A stretch of DNA of 64,000 bases from Methylosarcina fibrata AML-C10 (GCF_000372865.1 NZ_KB889965.1:4423786-4487785); one strand, 5' to 3'; numbered from the stretch's first letter, positions 36,229-45,939 are shown. Program-made: numbers and translations. The notes: generated by a model from the sequence alone, not told the origin.

Positions 36229-37716
36229 ATGACTCCAGAACAATTCAATCAATACGCCCGCGAGGGATTCAACCGTATTCCGATTATCCGCGAAGTCCTG
36301 GCCGATCTGGATACGCCGCTCAGCGCCTATCTGAAACTGGCCGACGGCGCTTATTCCTATTTATTCGAATCGGTTCATGGCGGAGAACAATGGGGACGCT
36401 ATTCGATCATCGGTCTGCCGTGTCAAACCGTCATCAGGATTACCGGCAAGCAAATCAGTCTGGAAAAAAACGGCAGGAAGGAACAAACGATCACGCACGA
36501 GAATCCCTTGCTGTGGATCGAGCAGTTCAAGGAAGGCTACAAAGTGCCGGACATCGCTCATCTGCCCCGGTTCAACGGCGGCCTGGTCGGCTATTTCGGT
36601 TACGAAACGATCGGCTACATCGAGCCGCGCCTCGGCAATTCCCGCAAACCCGATCCTCTGGGCAATCCGGACATTGTCCTGATGGTTTCCGAAGAGATGC
36701 TGGTCTTCGATAATCTGTCGGGCAAACTGCTGCTGTTGACCCACGCCAATCCCGAAGAAGAGCGGGCGTTCGAGCGCGCGGAGGCCCGGCTGAGCGAGCT
36801 GGCCCGCAAGCTGAGGGAAGTTCAGGCCCGTCCGGCCAGGCATCCGTCGCCGAAAAAAGTGAACGAATCCGACTTCGTCTCCGGCTTTACCCAACAAGGA
36901 TTCGAGGATGCGGTCCGCAAAGCCAAGGACTACATCACCGACGGCGACATCATGCAGGTGGTGCTGTCGCAGAGATTGTCGATTCCGTATACGGCGGAGC
37001 CGCTCAATCTGTACCGCGCGCTGCGCTGCCTGAATCCTTCGCCTTACATGTTTTATCTGAATCTGGGCGACTTCCATATCGTCGGCTCGTCTCCGGAAAT
37101 TCTGGTCCGGCTCGAGGACAACATCGTCACGGTGCGGCCGATCGCCGGCACCCGCCGCCGGGGCGCCACGCAGGAGCAGGATCTCGCCCTGGAAAAGGAA
37201 CTCCTGGCCGATCCCAAGGAAATTGCGGAACATCTGATGCTGATCGATCTCGGCCGCAACGACGCCGGGCGCGTCGCCGAAATCGGCAGCGTTCAGCTCA
37301 CCGACAAAATGATCGTCGAACGCTATTCCCACGTCATGCACATCGTATCCAACGTCATCGGCCGCCTGAAACCCGGAAAAAACGCGTTCGACGTGCTGGC
37401 GGCCACGTTTCCGGCGGGCACCGTCAGCGGCGCGCCGAAGATTCGGGCAATGGAAATCATCGACGAACTCGAACCGGTCAAGCGCGGCGTCTATTCCGGA
37501 GCGATCGGCTACATCGCCTGGTCCGGCAATCTCGACACCGCGATTGCGATACGGACCGCGGTGATCAAAAACAACATGCTGCACATTCAGGCCGGCGCCG
37601 GCATCGTCTACGATTCGATTCCGCGCAACGAATGGGATGAAACGATGAACAAGGGCAGGGCCATTTTCCGTGCCGTCAGCATGGCCGAAGCCGGACTGGA
37701 AGGAGAGCAGGCATGA
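36229..37716 (+). CDS. trpE: Anthranilate synthase component I
   Basis: 495 residues from the ATG at 36229 ([19 protein letters not shown]). The chorismate-binding core carries [71 protein letters not shown] and [13 protein letters not shown]. The N-terminal region has the tryptophan-feedback site type LAD(G)AYSYLFES. An upstream GTG at 36202 would add nine residues not seen in the family. It overlaps trpG by 4 bases (ATGA). No leader peptide with clustered Trp codons or attenuator was found before it. Confidence 0.97.
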   Translation: MTPEQFNQYAREGFNRIPIIREVLADLDTPLSAYLKLADGAYSYLFESVHGGEQWGRYSIIGLPCQTVIRITGKQISLEKNGRKEQTITHENPLLWIEQFKEGYKVPDIAHLPRFNGGLVGYFGYETIGYIEPRLGNSRKPDPLGNPDIVLMVSEEMLVFDNLSGKLLLLTHANPEEERAFERAEARLSELARKLREVQARPARHPSPKKVNESDFVSGFTQQGFEDAVRKAKDYITDGDIMQVVLSQRLSIPYTAEPLNLYRALRCLNPSPYMFYLNLGDFHIVGSSPEILVRLEDNIVTVRPIAGTRRRGATQEQDLALEKELLADPKEIAEHLMLIDLGRNDAGRVAEIGSVQLTDKMIVERYSHVMHIVSNVIGRLKPGKNAFDVLAATFPAGTVSGAPKIRAMEIIDELEPVKRGVYSGAIGYIAWSGNLDTAIAIRTAVIKNNMLHIQAGAGIVYDSIPRNEWDETMNKGRAIFRAVSMAEAGLEGEQA

Positions 37717-38303
37717 GCGCAATCAAATTGGTCATGATCGACAATTACGATTCGTTTACCTACAACCTGGTGCAATACCTGGGCGAGCTCGGCGCCGACG
37801 TGACCGTCGTGCGCAACGATCAGGTGACCGTGGCAGAAATCGAAAGCCTCTCGCCCGACAAGATCGTCATCTCGCCGGGCCCCTGCACGCCCAAGGAAGC
37901 CGGCGTCTCGGTCGAAGCGATCCACAAGCTGGCCGGGCGTTATCCGATCCTCGGCGTATGCCTCGGCCATCAGAGCATAGGCTATGCCTTCGGCGGCAAG
38001 ATCGTGCACGCCAAAAGCATCATGCACGGCAAGACCTCGAAGGTCTACCACCATAACGTCGGCGTCTTCAAGGGGCTCGAGAATCCTTTTACCGCTACCC
38101 GCTACCATTCGCTGGTGATCGAGCGGGCTACCCTGCCGGACTGCCTCGAGATTACCGCCTGGACCCAGGACGAACAGGGCGGCTTCGACGAAATCATGGG
38201 CGTGCGGCACAAAACGCTCGACATCGAAGGGGTGCAGTTCCATCCGGAATCGATCCTGACCGAGCACGGGCACGATCTTCTCCGGAATTTCTTGGAAAGA
38301 TGA
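37713..38303 (+). CDS. trpG: Anthranilate synthase component II (glutamine amidotransferase)
   Basis: 196 residues, class I glutamine amidotransferase. [20 protein letters not shown] at the N-terminus, oxyanion loop [13 protein letters not shown], nucleophile Cys in [17 protein letters not shown] and the His/Glu pair in [11 protein letters not shown]. Supplies ammonia to TrpE; may also serve PabB. Coupled to trpE by ATGA overlap. Two copies of a repeat element separate it from trpD. Confidence 0.97.
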   Translation: MSAIKLVMIDNYDSFTYNLVQYLGELGADVTVVRNDQVTVAEIESLSPDKIVISPGPCTPKEAGVSVEAIHKLAGRYPILGVCLGHQSIGYAFGGKIVHAKSIMHGKTSKVYHHNVGVFKGLENPFTATRYHSLVIERATLPDCLEITAWTQDEQGGFDEIMGVRHKTLDIEGVQFHPESILTEHGHDLLRNFLER

Positions 38304-38306
38304 AAA

Positions 38307-38393
38307 GTAGGGCGCGCCTCGCGTACCTTGTTCAAGGCCCCAATGAATCGGATAATTCTGAAAATGGCATGTGCGATCAATACCATCTTCTAC
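38307..38393. repeat. MITE-like intergenic repeat, copy 1
   Basis: Begins GTAGGG and ends CTTCTAC, about 87 bases. Its middle (CGGATAATTCTGAAAATGG at 38349-38367) is identical to copy 2. It follows trpG by three bases. Confidence 0.75.
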
Positions 38394-38428
38394 AAGTTTG
38401 AGAAATTTTCTCGAAAGACGATAATTTG

Positions 38429-38508
38429 GTAGGGTACGCATCGCGTACCTTGTTCGAGGCCTCGATGAGTCGGATAATTCTGAAAATGGTATGCGGTACA
38501 TACCCTAC
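38429..38508. repeat. MITE-like intergenic repeat, copy 2
   Basis: 80 bases with imperfect 21-bp terminal inverted repeats: GTAGGGTACGCATCGCGTACC at the left and GGTATGCGGTACATACCCTAC at the right (17 of 21 positions pair). Better preserved than copy 1. Ends 37 bases before trpD. Confidence 0.8.
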
Positions 38509-38544
38509 AAGGCTTAAAAATAACCATTTAAAACCGAGCCATTC

Positions 38545-39564
38545 ATGCAAATCCAACAAGCCCTGCAAAAACTGCTCGACAAACAAAACCTGACCGCCGA
38601 AGAAATGCATTCGGTGATGCGCCAGATCATGAGCGGCGGCGCGACCGACGCCCAGATCGGCGGTTTTTTGGTCGCGCTGCGCTGCAAGGGTGAGACCGTC
38701 GACGAGATGGTCTCCGCGGCGGAAGTGATCAGGGAATTGGCCGGCAAAGTGCCGGTCGTCGGCGACCACGTCGTCGACACCTGCGGCACCGGCGGCGACG
38801 GCGCCAATACCTTCAATATTTCCACGGCCTGCGCCTTTGTCGTGGCCGCGGCCGGCGGCCAGGTCGCCAAGCACGGCAACCGTTCGGTGTCGAGCTGCTG
38901 CGGCAGCGCCGACGTGCTGGAAGCCGCCGGCGTCAATCTGGAATTGACCGCCGAGCAGGTGGCGCGCTGCGTCAACGACATCGGCGTCGGCTTTTTGTTC
39001 GCGCCCAAACATCACGGCGCGATGAGACATACGATCGGACCCCGAAGGGAAATGGGCATCCGGACCTTGTTCAATTTATTAGGGCCTCTGGCCAACCCGG
39101 CCGGCGCGCCGAACCAGTTGATCGGCGTATTTGCCAAGGAATGGGTGAAGCCTCTGGCCGAAGTGTTGAAGAAGCTGGGCAGCCGGCATGTTTTGGTGGT
39201 CAGCGCCGAAGACGGTCTGGACGAAATCAGTATCGCCGCTCCGTCGCACATCGCCGAGCTGAAGGAGGGTAAGGTATCGGTTTATTCCGTAACGCCGGAA
39301 CAATTCGGGTTGAAACGGGCCAGCCTTGCCGAGCTGACCATCCGCGACGCCGAAACGAGTCTGTTAATGATGAAAGCGGTGCTGGACAACCGGCCGGGGC
39401 CGGCGCGGGACATCGTCGTATTGAACGCCGGGGCGGCCATTTATGCGGCAAATTTAACCGATTCCCTGGCCGCAGGCATGGACAAGGCGGACCGGGTCAT
39501 CGCCGGCGGCGCCGCGCGCGCCAAGCTGGACGCCCTGGTCGATTACTCGAAAACTTTAAGATAA
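38545..39564 (+). CDS. trpD: Anthranilate phosphoribosyltransferase
   Basis: 339 residues. PRPP and anthranilate sites are seen in [49 protein letters not shown] and [16 protein letters not shown]. Second dedicated step of tryptophan synthesis. No strong ribosome site is visible before the ATG (AACCGAGCC), but the beginning [17 protein letters not shown] fits the family. Ten bases separate it from trpC. Confidence 0.97.
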   Translation: MQIQQALQKLLDKQNLTAEEMHSVMRQIMSGGATDAQIGGFLVALRCKGETVDEMVSAAEVIRELAGKVPVVGDHVVDTCGTGGDGANTFNISTACAFVVAAAGGQVAKHGNRSVSSCCGSADVLEAAGVNLELTAEQVARCVNDIGVGFLFAPKHHGAMRHTIGPRREMGIRTLFNLLGPLANPAGAPNQLIGVFAKEWVKPLAEVLKKLGSRHVLVVSAEDGLDEISIAAPSHIAELKEGKVSVYSVTPEQFGLKRASLAELTIRDAETSLLMMKAVLDNRPGPARDIVVLNAGAAIYAANLTDSLAAGMDKADRVIAGGAARAKLDALVDYSKTLR

Positions 39565-39573
39565 CAAAGAACC

Positions 39574-40374
39574 ATGACCGATACTCCCGATATTTTAAAA
39601 AAGATCCTCGATAAAAAAGAAGAAGAGGTCGCCCGGCGTAAATTGCGCACGCCCGTCGCCGATCTGGAAAGTTTTGCCGAGTCCGTCGAGAAGCCCCGGG
39701 GGTTCTACCGGGCGCTGCAAAGCAAGGTACTGACCCAAAAGCCTGCCATTATCGCCGAAATCAAAAAGGCGTCGCCGAGTCAGGGCGTCATCCGGGAGGA
39801 TTTTCAGCCGATCACGATCGGTCTGGATTATGCGATGAACGGCGCCGCCTGCCTGTCGGTCCTGACCGACAAGGAATTTTTTCAGGGCTCCGAAGTGTAC
39901 CTGCAAATGGTCCGGGAACGCTGCCCGCTGCCGGTTCTGAGAAAGGATTTCATGATCGATCCCTATCAGGTCTACGAAGCGCGCGCGCTCGGCGCCGATT
40001 GCATCCTGTTGATCGTCGCCGCTCTCGACGACGGCCGGATGCGCGAGCTGGCCGAATTGGCGGCCAAACTGGGCATGGACGTTCTGGTCGAAGTGCACGA
40101 CGAAAAAGAATTGCACCGGGCGCTGCGGCTCGATACCCCGCTGATCGGCATCAATAACCGTAACCTGCGCACTTTCGAAACCTTATTGCAGACCACGCTG
40201 GACCTGAAGGCGCAAATCCCCGAGGACCGCCTGGTCGTCACCGAAAGCGGCATCCATACGCCGGCAGACGTGCAACTGATGACCGACAACGGCATCCATG
40301 CCTTTCTGGTCGGCGAAGCGTTCATGCGCGCCGACAGTCCGGGACAAAAAATGCGCGAATTGTTCGGCTTGTAA
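39574..40374 (+). CDS. trpC: Indole-3-glycerol phosphate synthase
   Basis: 266 residues, TIM barrel, not fused to Trp[35 protein letters not shown] (catalytic Lys), [60 protein letters not shown] and [12 protein letters not shown] are all standard. It forms a trpD-trpC transcript; trpF, trpB and trpA are not in the window. Confidence 0.97.
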   Translation: MTDTPDILKKILDKKEEEVARRKLRTPVADLESFAESVEKPRGFYRALQSKVLTQKPAIIAEIKKASPSQGVIREDFQPITIGLDYAMNGAACLSVLTDKEFFQGSEVYLQMVRERCPLPVLRKDFMIDPYQVYEARALGADCILLIVAALDDGRMRELAELAAKLGMDVLVEVHDEKELHRALRLDTPLIGINNRNLRTFETLLQTTLDLKAQIPEDRLVVTESGIHTPADVQLMTDNGIHAFLVGEAFMRADSPGQKMRELFGL

Positions 40375-40527
40375 TCGGCGGCAAAGCGAGACGGGCTTTT
40401 GTTTCTTATGAAGATTCCGGACCATGAACTTGAAATAATGGCGGTGAGCCGGGGTGGCCTGCCGGAGTCGTTTTGATGGCTTGCCGTTTGCGAACCGGTC
40501 ATCCGGAACCTGCGGGAATTTAGGAAA

Positions 40528-41355
40528 ATGGACGCCTCGCATCCTGTTGGCGTATTCGATTCCGGCGTCGGCGGTTTGTCGGTGCTGCGCGAGATCCGGC
40601 GGCAATTGCCGTCGGAACACCTGCTGTATGTGGCCGACTCGGCCTTTGCGCCGTACGGCAACAAGCCGCAGGAATTCATCGAGGCCAGGTCGATGGCGAT
40701 TGTCGAATTTCTGTTGCGCCGGAATGCCAAGGCCATCGTGGTGGCCTGCAACACGGCGACCGGCGCCGCGGTTGCAACAATACGGGCACGCCACTTGTTG
40801 CCGGTCGTGGCGATGGAGCCTGCGATCAAACCGGCGGCGGCTTTGACCCGGTCCGGCGTCGTCGGAGTGCTGGCCACGCAAAGGACGCTGGCCAGCCATA
40901 ATTTCGTCAAATTGTTCGAGCGCTACGGCAACGGCGTCGAGATATTGGCTCAGGCCTGTCCCGGCCTGGTGGAACAGGTCGAGACGGGCGATCTGGCCGG
41001 TCCCGGCACGCGCCGCCTGCTCGAACGCTATCTGTCGCCTCTGTTGGCCAAAGGCGCCGATACGCTGGTGCTCGGCTGCACGCACTATCCCTTTCTTCGG
41101 CCCTTGATCCAGGAAATGGCGGGGCCGGACGTCGCCGTCATCGATTCGTCCGAAGCGGTCGCGCGCCAGCTTTGGCGGCGGCTCGAGGCGCACGACCTGT
41201 TGGCTGCCCCGGAGCAAAAAGGAACGGAGCGGTTCTGGACCAGCGCCGACCCGGCGTCGGCTGCCCCCATCCTCCGGCAATTATGGCCCTTATGTCACGA
41301 AGTCCGCAGGCTGACCGAAATTGATGCCGGAGAGGCGGCATTCTTGTGTCCCTGA
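40528..41355 (+). CDS. murI: Glutamate racemase
   Basis: 275 residues; makes D-glutamate for peptidoglycan. The two catalytic cysteines are in VVACNTATGAAV and VLGCTHYPFL, and the opening PVGVFDSGVGGLSVLREI is diagnostic. Preceded by AGGAAA near the ATG. It overlaps the upstream part of the frame of the next gene but ends 55 bases before that gene's chosen start. Confidence 0.96.
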   Translation: MDASHPVGVFDSGVGGLSVLREIRRQLPSEHLLYVADSAFAPYGNKPQEFIEARSMAIVEFLLRRNAKAIVVACNTATGAAVATIRARHLLPVVAMEPAIKPAAALTRSGVVGVLATQRTLASHNFVKLFERYGNGVEILAQACPGLVEQVETGDLAGPGTRRLLERYLSPLLAKGADTLVLGCTHYPFLRPLIQEMAGPDVAVIDSSEAVARQLWRRLEAHDLLAAPEQKGTERFWTSADPASAAPILRQLWPLCHEVRRLTEIDAGEAAFLCP

Positions 41356-41410
41356 ACACGAGCCATTCGGCAAAGTGATCGAAAAAATTTTTCACGGCGG
41401 AGCAAAATCG

Positions 41411-42142
41411 ATGGAAAAAAACGTATTGATCACCGGTGCGGCCAGGCGCATCGGCGCGGCTTGCGCAAGGCGATTGCACCGGGAAGGCTGCCACGTCATT
41501 GTGCACTATAAGTCGTCGGAGCAGGAAGCATTGGCGTTGTGCGGCGAATTGAACCGGCTGCGTCCGGATTCGGCCAGCCTGTTGCAGGCCGAGCTGTTGG
41601 ACCTGAATCAGTTGGCGGAAATGGCCGAAGCCGCGAAAAAAGGCCGGGGCGGCATCGACGTCTTGATCAACAACGCGTCGGCGTTTTATCCGACGCCTTT
41701 CGGCGAAGTCACCGAGGCGCAATGGGACGAGTTGCTCGGCAGCAATCTGAAAGCGCCGTTTTTTCTCGCGCAGTCCTTGCACGAAACATTGACGGCCAGG
41801 AACGGCTGTATCGTCAATATCGCCGACATTCATGCCGAGCGAGGCTTGCCCGATTATTCCGTTTACAGTATCGCCAAGGCCGGACTGGTGGCGATGACGC
41901 GGGTGCTGGCCAAGGAAATGGGGCCGGAAGTCAGGGTCAACGGCGTGGCGCCCGGCGCGATCATTTGGCCGGAACACGATTTGTCGGAACAAGGCAAACA
42001 GGAGATCTTGCAGCGGGTGGCTTTGAAAAGGAGCGGCGAACCGGACGACATCGCCAAAGCGGTCCTGTTTTTGATCCGGGATGCCGGGTACGTGACCGGA
42101 CAGATCATCACGGTCGACGGCGGGCGTACGTTATTCTATTGA
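41411..42142 (+). CDS. SDR family pteridine-reductase-like oxidoreductase
   Basis: 243 residues from the ATG at 41411. The cofactor motif is LITGAARRIGAACARRLH; the Arg-Arg in place of the usual glycine is typical of PTR1/FolM pteridine reductases. It has VLINNASAFYPTPF, YSIAKAGLVAMTRVLA (YxxxK) and the C-terminal GYVTGQIITVDGGRTL. It is convergent with folK, overlapping by 12 bases at the 3' ends, and this folate neighbourhood supports a dihydropteridine or dihydrofolate reductase role. The frame upstream overlaps murI and lacks support. Confidence 0.9.
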   Translation: MEKNVLITGAARRIGAACARRLHREGCHVIVHYKSSEQEALALCGELNRLRPDSASLLQAELLDLNQLAEMAEAAKKGRGGIDVLINNASAFYPTPFGEVTEAQWDELLGSNLKAPFFLAQSLHETLTARNGCIVNIADIHAERGLPDYSVYSIAKAGLVAMTRVLAKEMGPEVRVNGVAPGAIIWPEHDLSEQGKQEILQRVALKRSGEPDDIAKAVLFLIRDAGYVTGQIITVDGGRTLFY

Positions 42143-42631
42143 CGACCAGCCCGGCTTGAGGCGTTTTTGCCTGAGATCGGATTTATCGAATTTTTCCCAC
42201 ATTTCCCGATAATCGGTCCCAGTGACGGGATGTTTTTCGTCGCCTGCGATTTCCGCCAAGGGTTCCAGCACGAACGCATAGCGCTCGATTTCATCGCGCG
42301 GTATCTGCAGGTATCCGTCGCTGACGATCAGATCGCCGTACAGGATCAGGTCGAGGTCGAGCGTCCGCGAGGAAAATTTCTTGCAATTGCGCGTCCGGCC
42401 GTGTTCCAGTTCGATTTGCCGCAATTCCTTGGCGATGGTTTTGACGTCGAGCCCGGAGTCGAAGCCGACGACGAGATTGTGAAAGGTTTCGCCGGAAAAA
42501 CCCACCGGCTCGGATTCGTAAGTACTCGATACGATCAGACCGCCAAAATATAAAGACAGCGCGCGCAAGGCGCTCAGAATGTTTTTTTCCTTGTCGATAT
42601 TGCTGCCGATGCTGATATAGCCTCTGGTCAC
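42131..42631 (-). CDS. folK: 6-hydroxymethyl-7,8-dihydropterin pyrophosphokinase
   Basis: 166 residues from a GTG at 42631, which overlaps the folB stop as GTGA. It opens TRGYISIGSNIDKEKNILSA, then STYESEPVGF, KELRQIELEHGRTR and the catalytic RTLDLDLILYGD block. Transfers pyrophosphate from ATP to the pterin in folate synthesis. The upstream extension of the frame lies inside folB and is ignored. Confidence 0.94.
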   Translation of the reverse strand: MTRGYISIGSNIDKEKNILSALRALSLYFGGLIVSSTYESEPVGFSGETFHNLVVGFDSGLDVKTIAKELRQIELEHGRTRNCKKFSSRTLDLDLILYGDLIVSDGYLQIPRDEIERYAFVLEPLAEIAGDEKHPVTGTDYREMWEKFDKSDLRQKRLKPGWSSIE

Positions 42632-42987
42632 GGTTTTCGCTCCCCCCGTTCCATCGTGATGCCGACGTCGCTGGCGCCGCTGATGGCGCCTTTCTTGTTC
42701 AACGTCAGTTTGACCCATGGAACGTTGAATTCGTTTTGAATGATTTTGACAATTTCGGAACTCAACTTTTCAACCAGGTAGAACTGGCTTTCTTCGACAA
42801 AGGAAATGATTCGTTTCGAGACCTTTTTATAGTCGAGAGCATATTGAATATCGTCAGTTTCGGCGGCTTTGCCGATGTCGAAGCCCATTTCAATATCGAG
42901 CACCACGGTTTGCTTGGTTTCCCGTTCCCAGTCGTAGATGCCGATGATCGTTTTGATTTCGAGACCGCCTAAAAATATGATGTCCAT
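42628..42987 (-). CDS. folB: Dihydroneopterin aldolase
   Basis: 119 residues. MDIIFLGGLEIKTIIGIYDWERE is the family N-terminus with the conserved glutamate, followed by VVLDIEMGFD, DDIQYALDYKKVSKRI, and the catalytic lysine region WVKLTLNKKGAISGA. It makes 6-hydroxymethyl-dihydropterin for FolK, the next gene, to which it is translationally coupled. Confidence 0.95.
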   Translation of the reverse strand: MDIIFLGGLEIKTIIGIYDWERETKQTVVLDIEMGFDIGKAAETDDIQYALDYKKVSKRIISFVEESQFYLVEKLSSEIVKIIQNEFNVPWVKLTLNKKGAISGASDVGITMERGERKP

Positions 42988-43078
42988 GGTGATTTCCGGT
43001 TATTATGTGCGTTTTTAAATGGCTAAGTATCCGGCAATTGAGTCCGGCTTACAAGTTTCGAATGATGAAAGGTATAAA

Positions 43079-43663
43079 ATGATTGAATGGGTGTTTTTTC
43101 CGGCGGCCTATCTGATAGGCTCGGTTTCCAGCGCTATTATTATCTGCCGCATGATGGGCCTGCCCGACCCGCGCGAGCAGGGTTCGGGCAATCCGGGCGC
43201 GACCAACGTGATGCGCATCGGCGGCAAGAAGGCCGCGGGCATTACCTTGCTGGGCGATTTGTTGAAGGGACTGATTCCGGTCTATGCCGCCCAGTTGCTC
43301 CAAGCGCCGGCGGAACTTCTGGCGGCCACCGGGCTGGCGGCCTTCCTCGGCCATCTCTACCCGGTTTTTTTCGGATTCAAAGGAGGCAAGGGCGTCGCGA
43401 CCTCGATCGGCGTTCTGCTCGGCTTTTCCTGGTTGTTGGGCCTCGCGTTCGTCGCCACCTGGCTGCTGGTCTACAAACTCGGCAAGATCTCGTCCCTTTC
43501 GGCGCTCGTCGCCTCCGCTCTATCGCCGCTGTACGCCTGGTTCATTATCGGCAATTCCGTGCTCGTCGCCGCCACCGGCGTCATGACGATCATCCTGCTC
43601 TGGCGCCATAAAAGCAATATTCAGCGCTTGATGGCCGGTGCGGAGCAGGAAATAAAATCTTGA
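43079..43663 (+). CDS. plsY: Acyl-phosphate glycerol-3-phosphate acyltransferase PlsY
   Basis: Membrane acyltransferase that makes lysophosphatidate from acyl-phosphate. 194 residues from ATG 43079. The three active-site loops appear as GSGNPGATNVMR, FKGGKGVATS and the AYLIGSVSSA N-terminal helix; five hydrophobic helices are visible. AAAGG lies before this ATG; an upstream ATG at 43019 would add 20 polar residues and is less likely. A short distance divergent from folB, as often in gammaproteobacteria. Confidence 0.95.
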   Translation: MIEWVFFPAAYLIGSVSSAIIICRMMGLPDPREQGSGNPGATNVMRIGGKKAAGITLLGDLLKGLIPVYAAQLLQAPAELLAATGLAAFLGHLYPVFFGFKGGKGVATSIGVLLGFSWLLGLAFVATWLLVYKLGKISSLSALVASALSPLYAWFIIGNSVLVAATGVMTIILLWRHKSNIQRLMAGAEQEIKS

Positions 43664-43702
43664 AGCCTTCCGGTAAAATGATTCGTGTTTACGACCTCCA
43701 AA

Positions 43703-43764
43703 GGTAGGGGCGAATTTATTCGCCCGATCCCTCTTTATCGTAGGCGAATAAATTCGCCCCTACC
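43703..43764. repeat. 22-bp perfect inverted repeat, dispersed-repeat type
   Basis: GGTAGGGGCGAATTTATTCG (plus CC) at 43703-43724 is exactly complementary to 43743-43764, with an 18-base loop. Each arm is itself partly palindromic. It resembles the palindromic intergenic repeats scattered in many bacterial genomes. Confidence 0.8.
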
Positions 43765-43882
43765 CAGGTTCCGTACACAGAACTGAAAATATTCCAGTTT
43801 TCTTCAATACCTTCTTTCCTTTTTCGCCCGATCTCAGCCGCTTCTCTGCGCACGCACAATAAGGTCCGATGCTTCGCATTTG

Positions 43883-43910
43883 TTCGAGACCGAACGGAGC
43901 CGGTCTCGAA
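43883..43910. repeat. 10-bp hairpin upstream of rlpA
   Basis: TTCGAGACCG / CGGTCTCGAA with an 8-base loop, 50 bases before the rlpA start. No T-run follows, so it is not a clear terminator. The rest of 43664-43960 shows no gene. Confidence 0.5.
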
Positions 43911-43960
43911 TTTCATGTATTTTAAAAATGAATTTTTTCAAAGAATGAATTTTAAAAATC

Positions 43961-44524
43961 ATGAACACTTTTCCCGGAACCGTAAAATTTTGCCGCGGCT
44001 GCGGGCAAGCCGCGCTGGTCTTGACTCTGGCGTTGTTCGGATGTTCTGAAAAAGAACCGGACACAACCGCCAAAACCAAGAAAGAAAGCAAGGCGACCTA
44101 CAAGGAAGTCGGCGAGGCCTCCTGGTACGGACCCGGATTTCACGGGCGCAAGACGGCCAGCGGCGAGATCTACGATCAGCACGACATGACCGCAGCCCAT
44201 CCCACTTTGCCGCTGGGAACCGACGTCGAAGTGACCAATCTCGAAAACAAGAAGAAGGTCGAGGTCGAAATCACCGATCGAGGACCTTATGTAAAGGATC
44301 GTGCTATCGATCTGTCGAAAGCCGCCGCGAAAAAGCTCGGTATGAAAGAAGAAGGGGTCAGCGAAGTCAAGATCGAGACGACCGAACCGATAAAGAAAAA
44401 AAGCACGGCCGGCAAGAGCAAGAAAAAACAGACCGCTAAAACGCAAACAAAATCCGCAAAGAAGAATCAGGCAGTCAAGAAAAAGAAAAAAACTGCTTCC
44501 GGCACATCCGACGCGACAAAATAA
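43961..44524 (+). CDS. RlpA-like septal/envelope lipoprotein
   Basis: 187 residues. A signal ending in a lipobox (LALFGCSEKEPD, Cys about residue 28) is followed by an RlpA-type double-psi beta-barrel: GEASWYGPGFHGRKTASGE, ITDRGPYVKDRAIDLSKAAA with the catalytic-type Asp. RlpA proteins cleave glycan strands lacking stem peptides. The last 50 residues are a poly-lysine/threonine tail (KKKSTAGKSKKKQTAKTQTK) instead of the SPOR domain of classical RlpA. The tail may bind anionic envelope polymers. Confidence 0.88.
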   Translation: MNTFPGTVKFCRGCGQAALVLTLALFGCSEKEPDTTAKTKKESKATYKEVGEASWYGPGFHGRKTASGEIYDQHDMTAAHPTLPLGTDVEVTNLENKKKVEVEITDRGPYVKDRAIDLSKAAAKKLGMKEEGVSEVKIETTEPIKKKSTAGKSKKKQTAKTQTKSAKKNQAVKKKKKTASGTSDATK

Positions 44525-44819
44525 ATAACCCAGGCGCCGTATGTTCGTCACCGCACCGACACGGGCTGAATTTCAGCCTAAAGTAATGCCAGTCTTGCCT
44601 TCAAGCCACAAGCCAATCTTTGGAGACCGTCCGTGCGTTCAGCCGGAGGCATTGATTCTTTTGGCATAAGGCCTGTTTCCGGACCGGCAAGGCAGAGGCC
44701 GGATGAATCCATCGACTTTGCCTGCCGCGACTTGCCGGTTCATCCCCAGGCAGGGATTTTCGCCGTCCGGGGAGCAATCGAACCGGCCGTCATCATTTTA
44801 TTTTCATGGAGAAGCCGTT

Positions 44820-45161
44820 ATGAAATCACTTAAACATTATTCAGCATTATTTCTGGCGTTGGCCTTCATTTCCTTGTCCGGCTGCGCGACCGACAACGGC
44901 CGCACGGATCGAAGCGGAACGGGAGAAACCGCCGGCGCCTATCTTGACGACAGCGTGGTCACCACCAAGGTGAAAACCGCCCTGTTTAATGAACCTGGCC
45001 TGGATTCCGGAGAAATCACCGTGGAAACCTATAAAGGCGTGGTGCAGTTGAGCGGTTTCGTGGAATCTCAAAGCGACATCGATCGCGCGGTTGAGGTGGC
45101 CAGGAAAGTCGAAGGCGTCAAATCGGTAAAAAACGATATGAGGCTTAAAACCAAGTATTGA
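44820..45161 (+). CDS. BON-domain lipoprotein
   Basis: 113 residues from ATG 44820 with a lipoprotein signal (LALAFISLSGCATDNG, Cys about 22). One BON domain covers the rest: DDSVVTTKVKTALFNEPGL ... ITVETYKGVVQLSGFVES ... AVEVARKVEGVKSVKNDM. BON proteins (OsmY type) sit in the periplasm and are linked to osmotic and envelope stress. First of three BON proteins in this 14-kb region. ATGGAGAAG sequence upstream includes GGAG as ribosome site. Confidence 0.88.
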   Translation: MKSLKHYSALFLALAFISLSGCATDNGRTDRSGTGETAGAYLDDSVVTTKVKTALFNEPGLDSGEITVETYKGVVQLSGFVESQSDIDRAVEVARKVEGVKSVKNDMRLKTKY

Positions 45162-45247
45162 TGGTTTTGGAAAAAAACGAGCCGTTGCCTTGGAAAACGG
45201 CCCGGATTTTCCCAACCGATCGTCAACCGCCCTTCGGAGAGGCCGTC

Positions 45248-45799
45248 ATGTCTAATCCACATCCATTAACCGACGTTCAAACCTTGCGTGCGCAAGCTCG
45301 CCAGCATCTGGCCGACGGCGCGGTAACGGCCGGGTATTCGGCCGACGCACAGACCGTCATCGGACTGCTCAATGAAGCATTGGCGACGGAGCTGGTCTGC
45401 GTGCTGCGCTACCGGCGCCACTATTTCATGGCCAAAGGCATTCAATCGAAAGGCATCGCCCAAGAGTTTCTCGTGCACGCGAACGAGGAACAGGAACATG
45501 CCGATCAGATTGCCGCGCGCATCGTCCAGTTGGGCGGCGAGCCCGACTTTTCGCCCGACACACTGACCAGCCGAAGCCATGCGGAATACGTCGAAGGCCG
45601 TACGCTGGACGACATGATCAGGGAGGATCTGGTGGCGGAACGGATTGCCATCGACAGTTATCGGGAAATGGTCGGGTATCTGGGCGACCGGGACCCGACC
45701 ACCCGCAACCTGCTGGAAGGGATTTTGGCGGTCGAGGAAGAGCATGCCGACGAGCTGGCCGAGCTCTTGCAGGGAAGATCGGCGGAGGCAGGGATGTGA
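45248..45799 (+). CDS. Ferritin-like (bacterioferritin/DPS superfamily) protein
   Basis: 183 residues from ATG 45248. A four-helix ferritin core with the di-iron ligands: LLNEALATELVCVLRYR (Glu), HANEEQEHADQIAARI (ExxH), REDLVAERIAIDSYREM (Glu) and GILAVEEEHADELAELL (ExxH). This is the pattern of the YciF/Dps-like bacterioferritin subgroup that stores or detoxifies iron. GGAGAGG lies before the start. The frame upstream is open but overlaps the BON gene. Confidence 0.86.
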   Translation: MSNPHPLTDVQTLRAQARQHLADGAVTAGYSADAQTVIGLLNEALATELVCVLRYRRHYFMAKGIQSKGIAQEFLVHANEEQEHADQIAARIVQLGGEPDFSPDTLTSRSHAEYVEGRTLDDMIREDLVAERIAIDSYREMVGYLGDRDPTTRNLLEGILAVEEEHADELAELLQGRSAEAGM

Positions 45800-45801
45800 C
45801 A

Positions 45802-45939
45802 ATGAAGCGGCTGGCAACGTTGATCGCGCTGTCGGCCGCGTCTTTTCGGCAAAAACAGCGGGCGGAAACGGTCGCCGAAGAGATGGGCGGCGTCGTCGAG
45901 TCCGTGGCGAATGAGCTTGTCTCTAGGGAGCCGTCATGA
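45802..45939 (+). CDS. Possible 45-residue coupled small protein
   Basis: Starts two bases after the ferritin-like stop and ends with TGA overlapping the ATG of the next gene (ATGA at 45936-45939). The N-terminus MKRLATLIALSAASF is weakly hydrophobic and the rest is an acidic helix (AEEMGGVVESVANELVS). No family recognised. The tight spacing on both sides is the only support. Confidence 0.42.
   Translation: MKRLATLIALSAASFRQKQRAETVAEEMGGVVESVANELVSREPS

Noticed and set aside
36361-37722. Long minus-strand frame of 453 codons opposite trpE
   Set aside because: GC-rich antisense shadow of a certain gene; no family resemblance or ribosome site.
38307-38508. Repeated elements considered as a CRISPR array
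   Set aside because: Only two copies, of about 80 bases with inverted ends, and no short regular repeats or spacers.
41321-41410. Longer start for the pteridine-reductase-like gene
   Set aside because: The extension overlaps murI and is unlike SDR N-termini; the ATG at 41411 opens directly into the cofactor motif.
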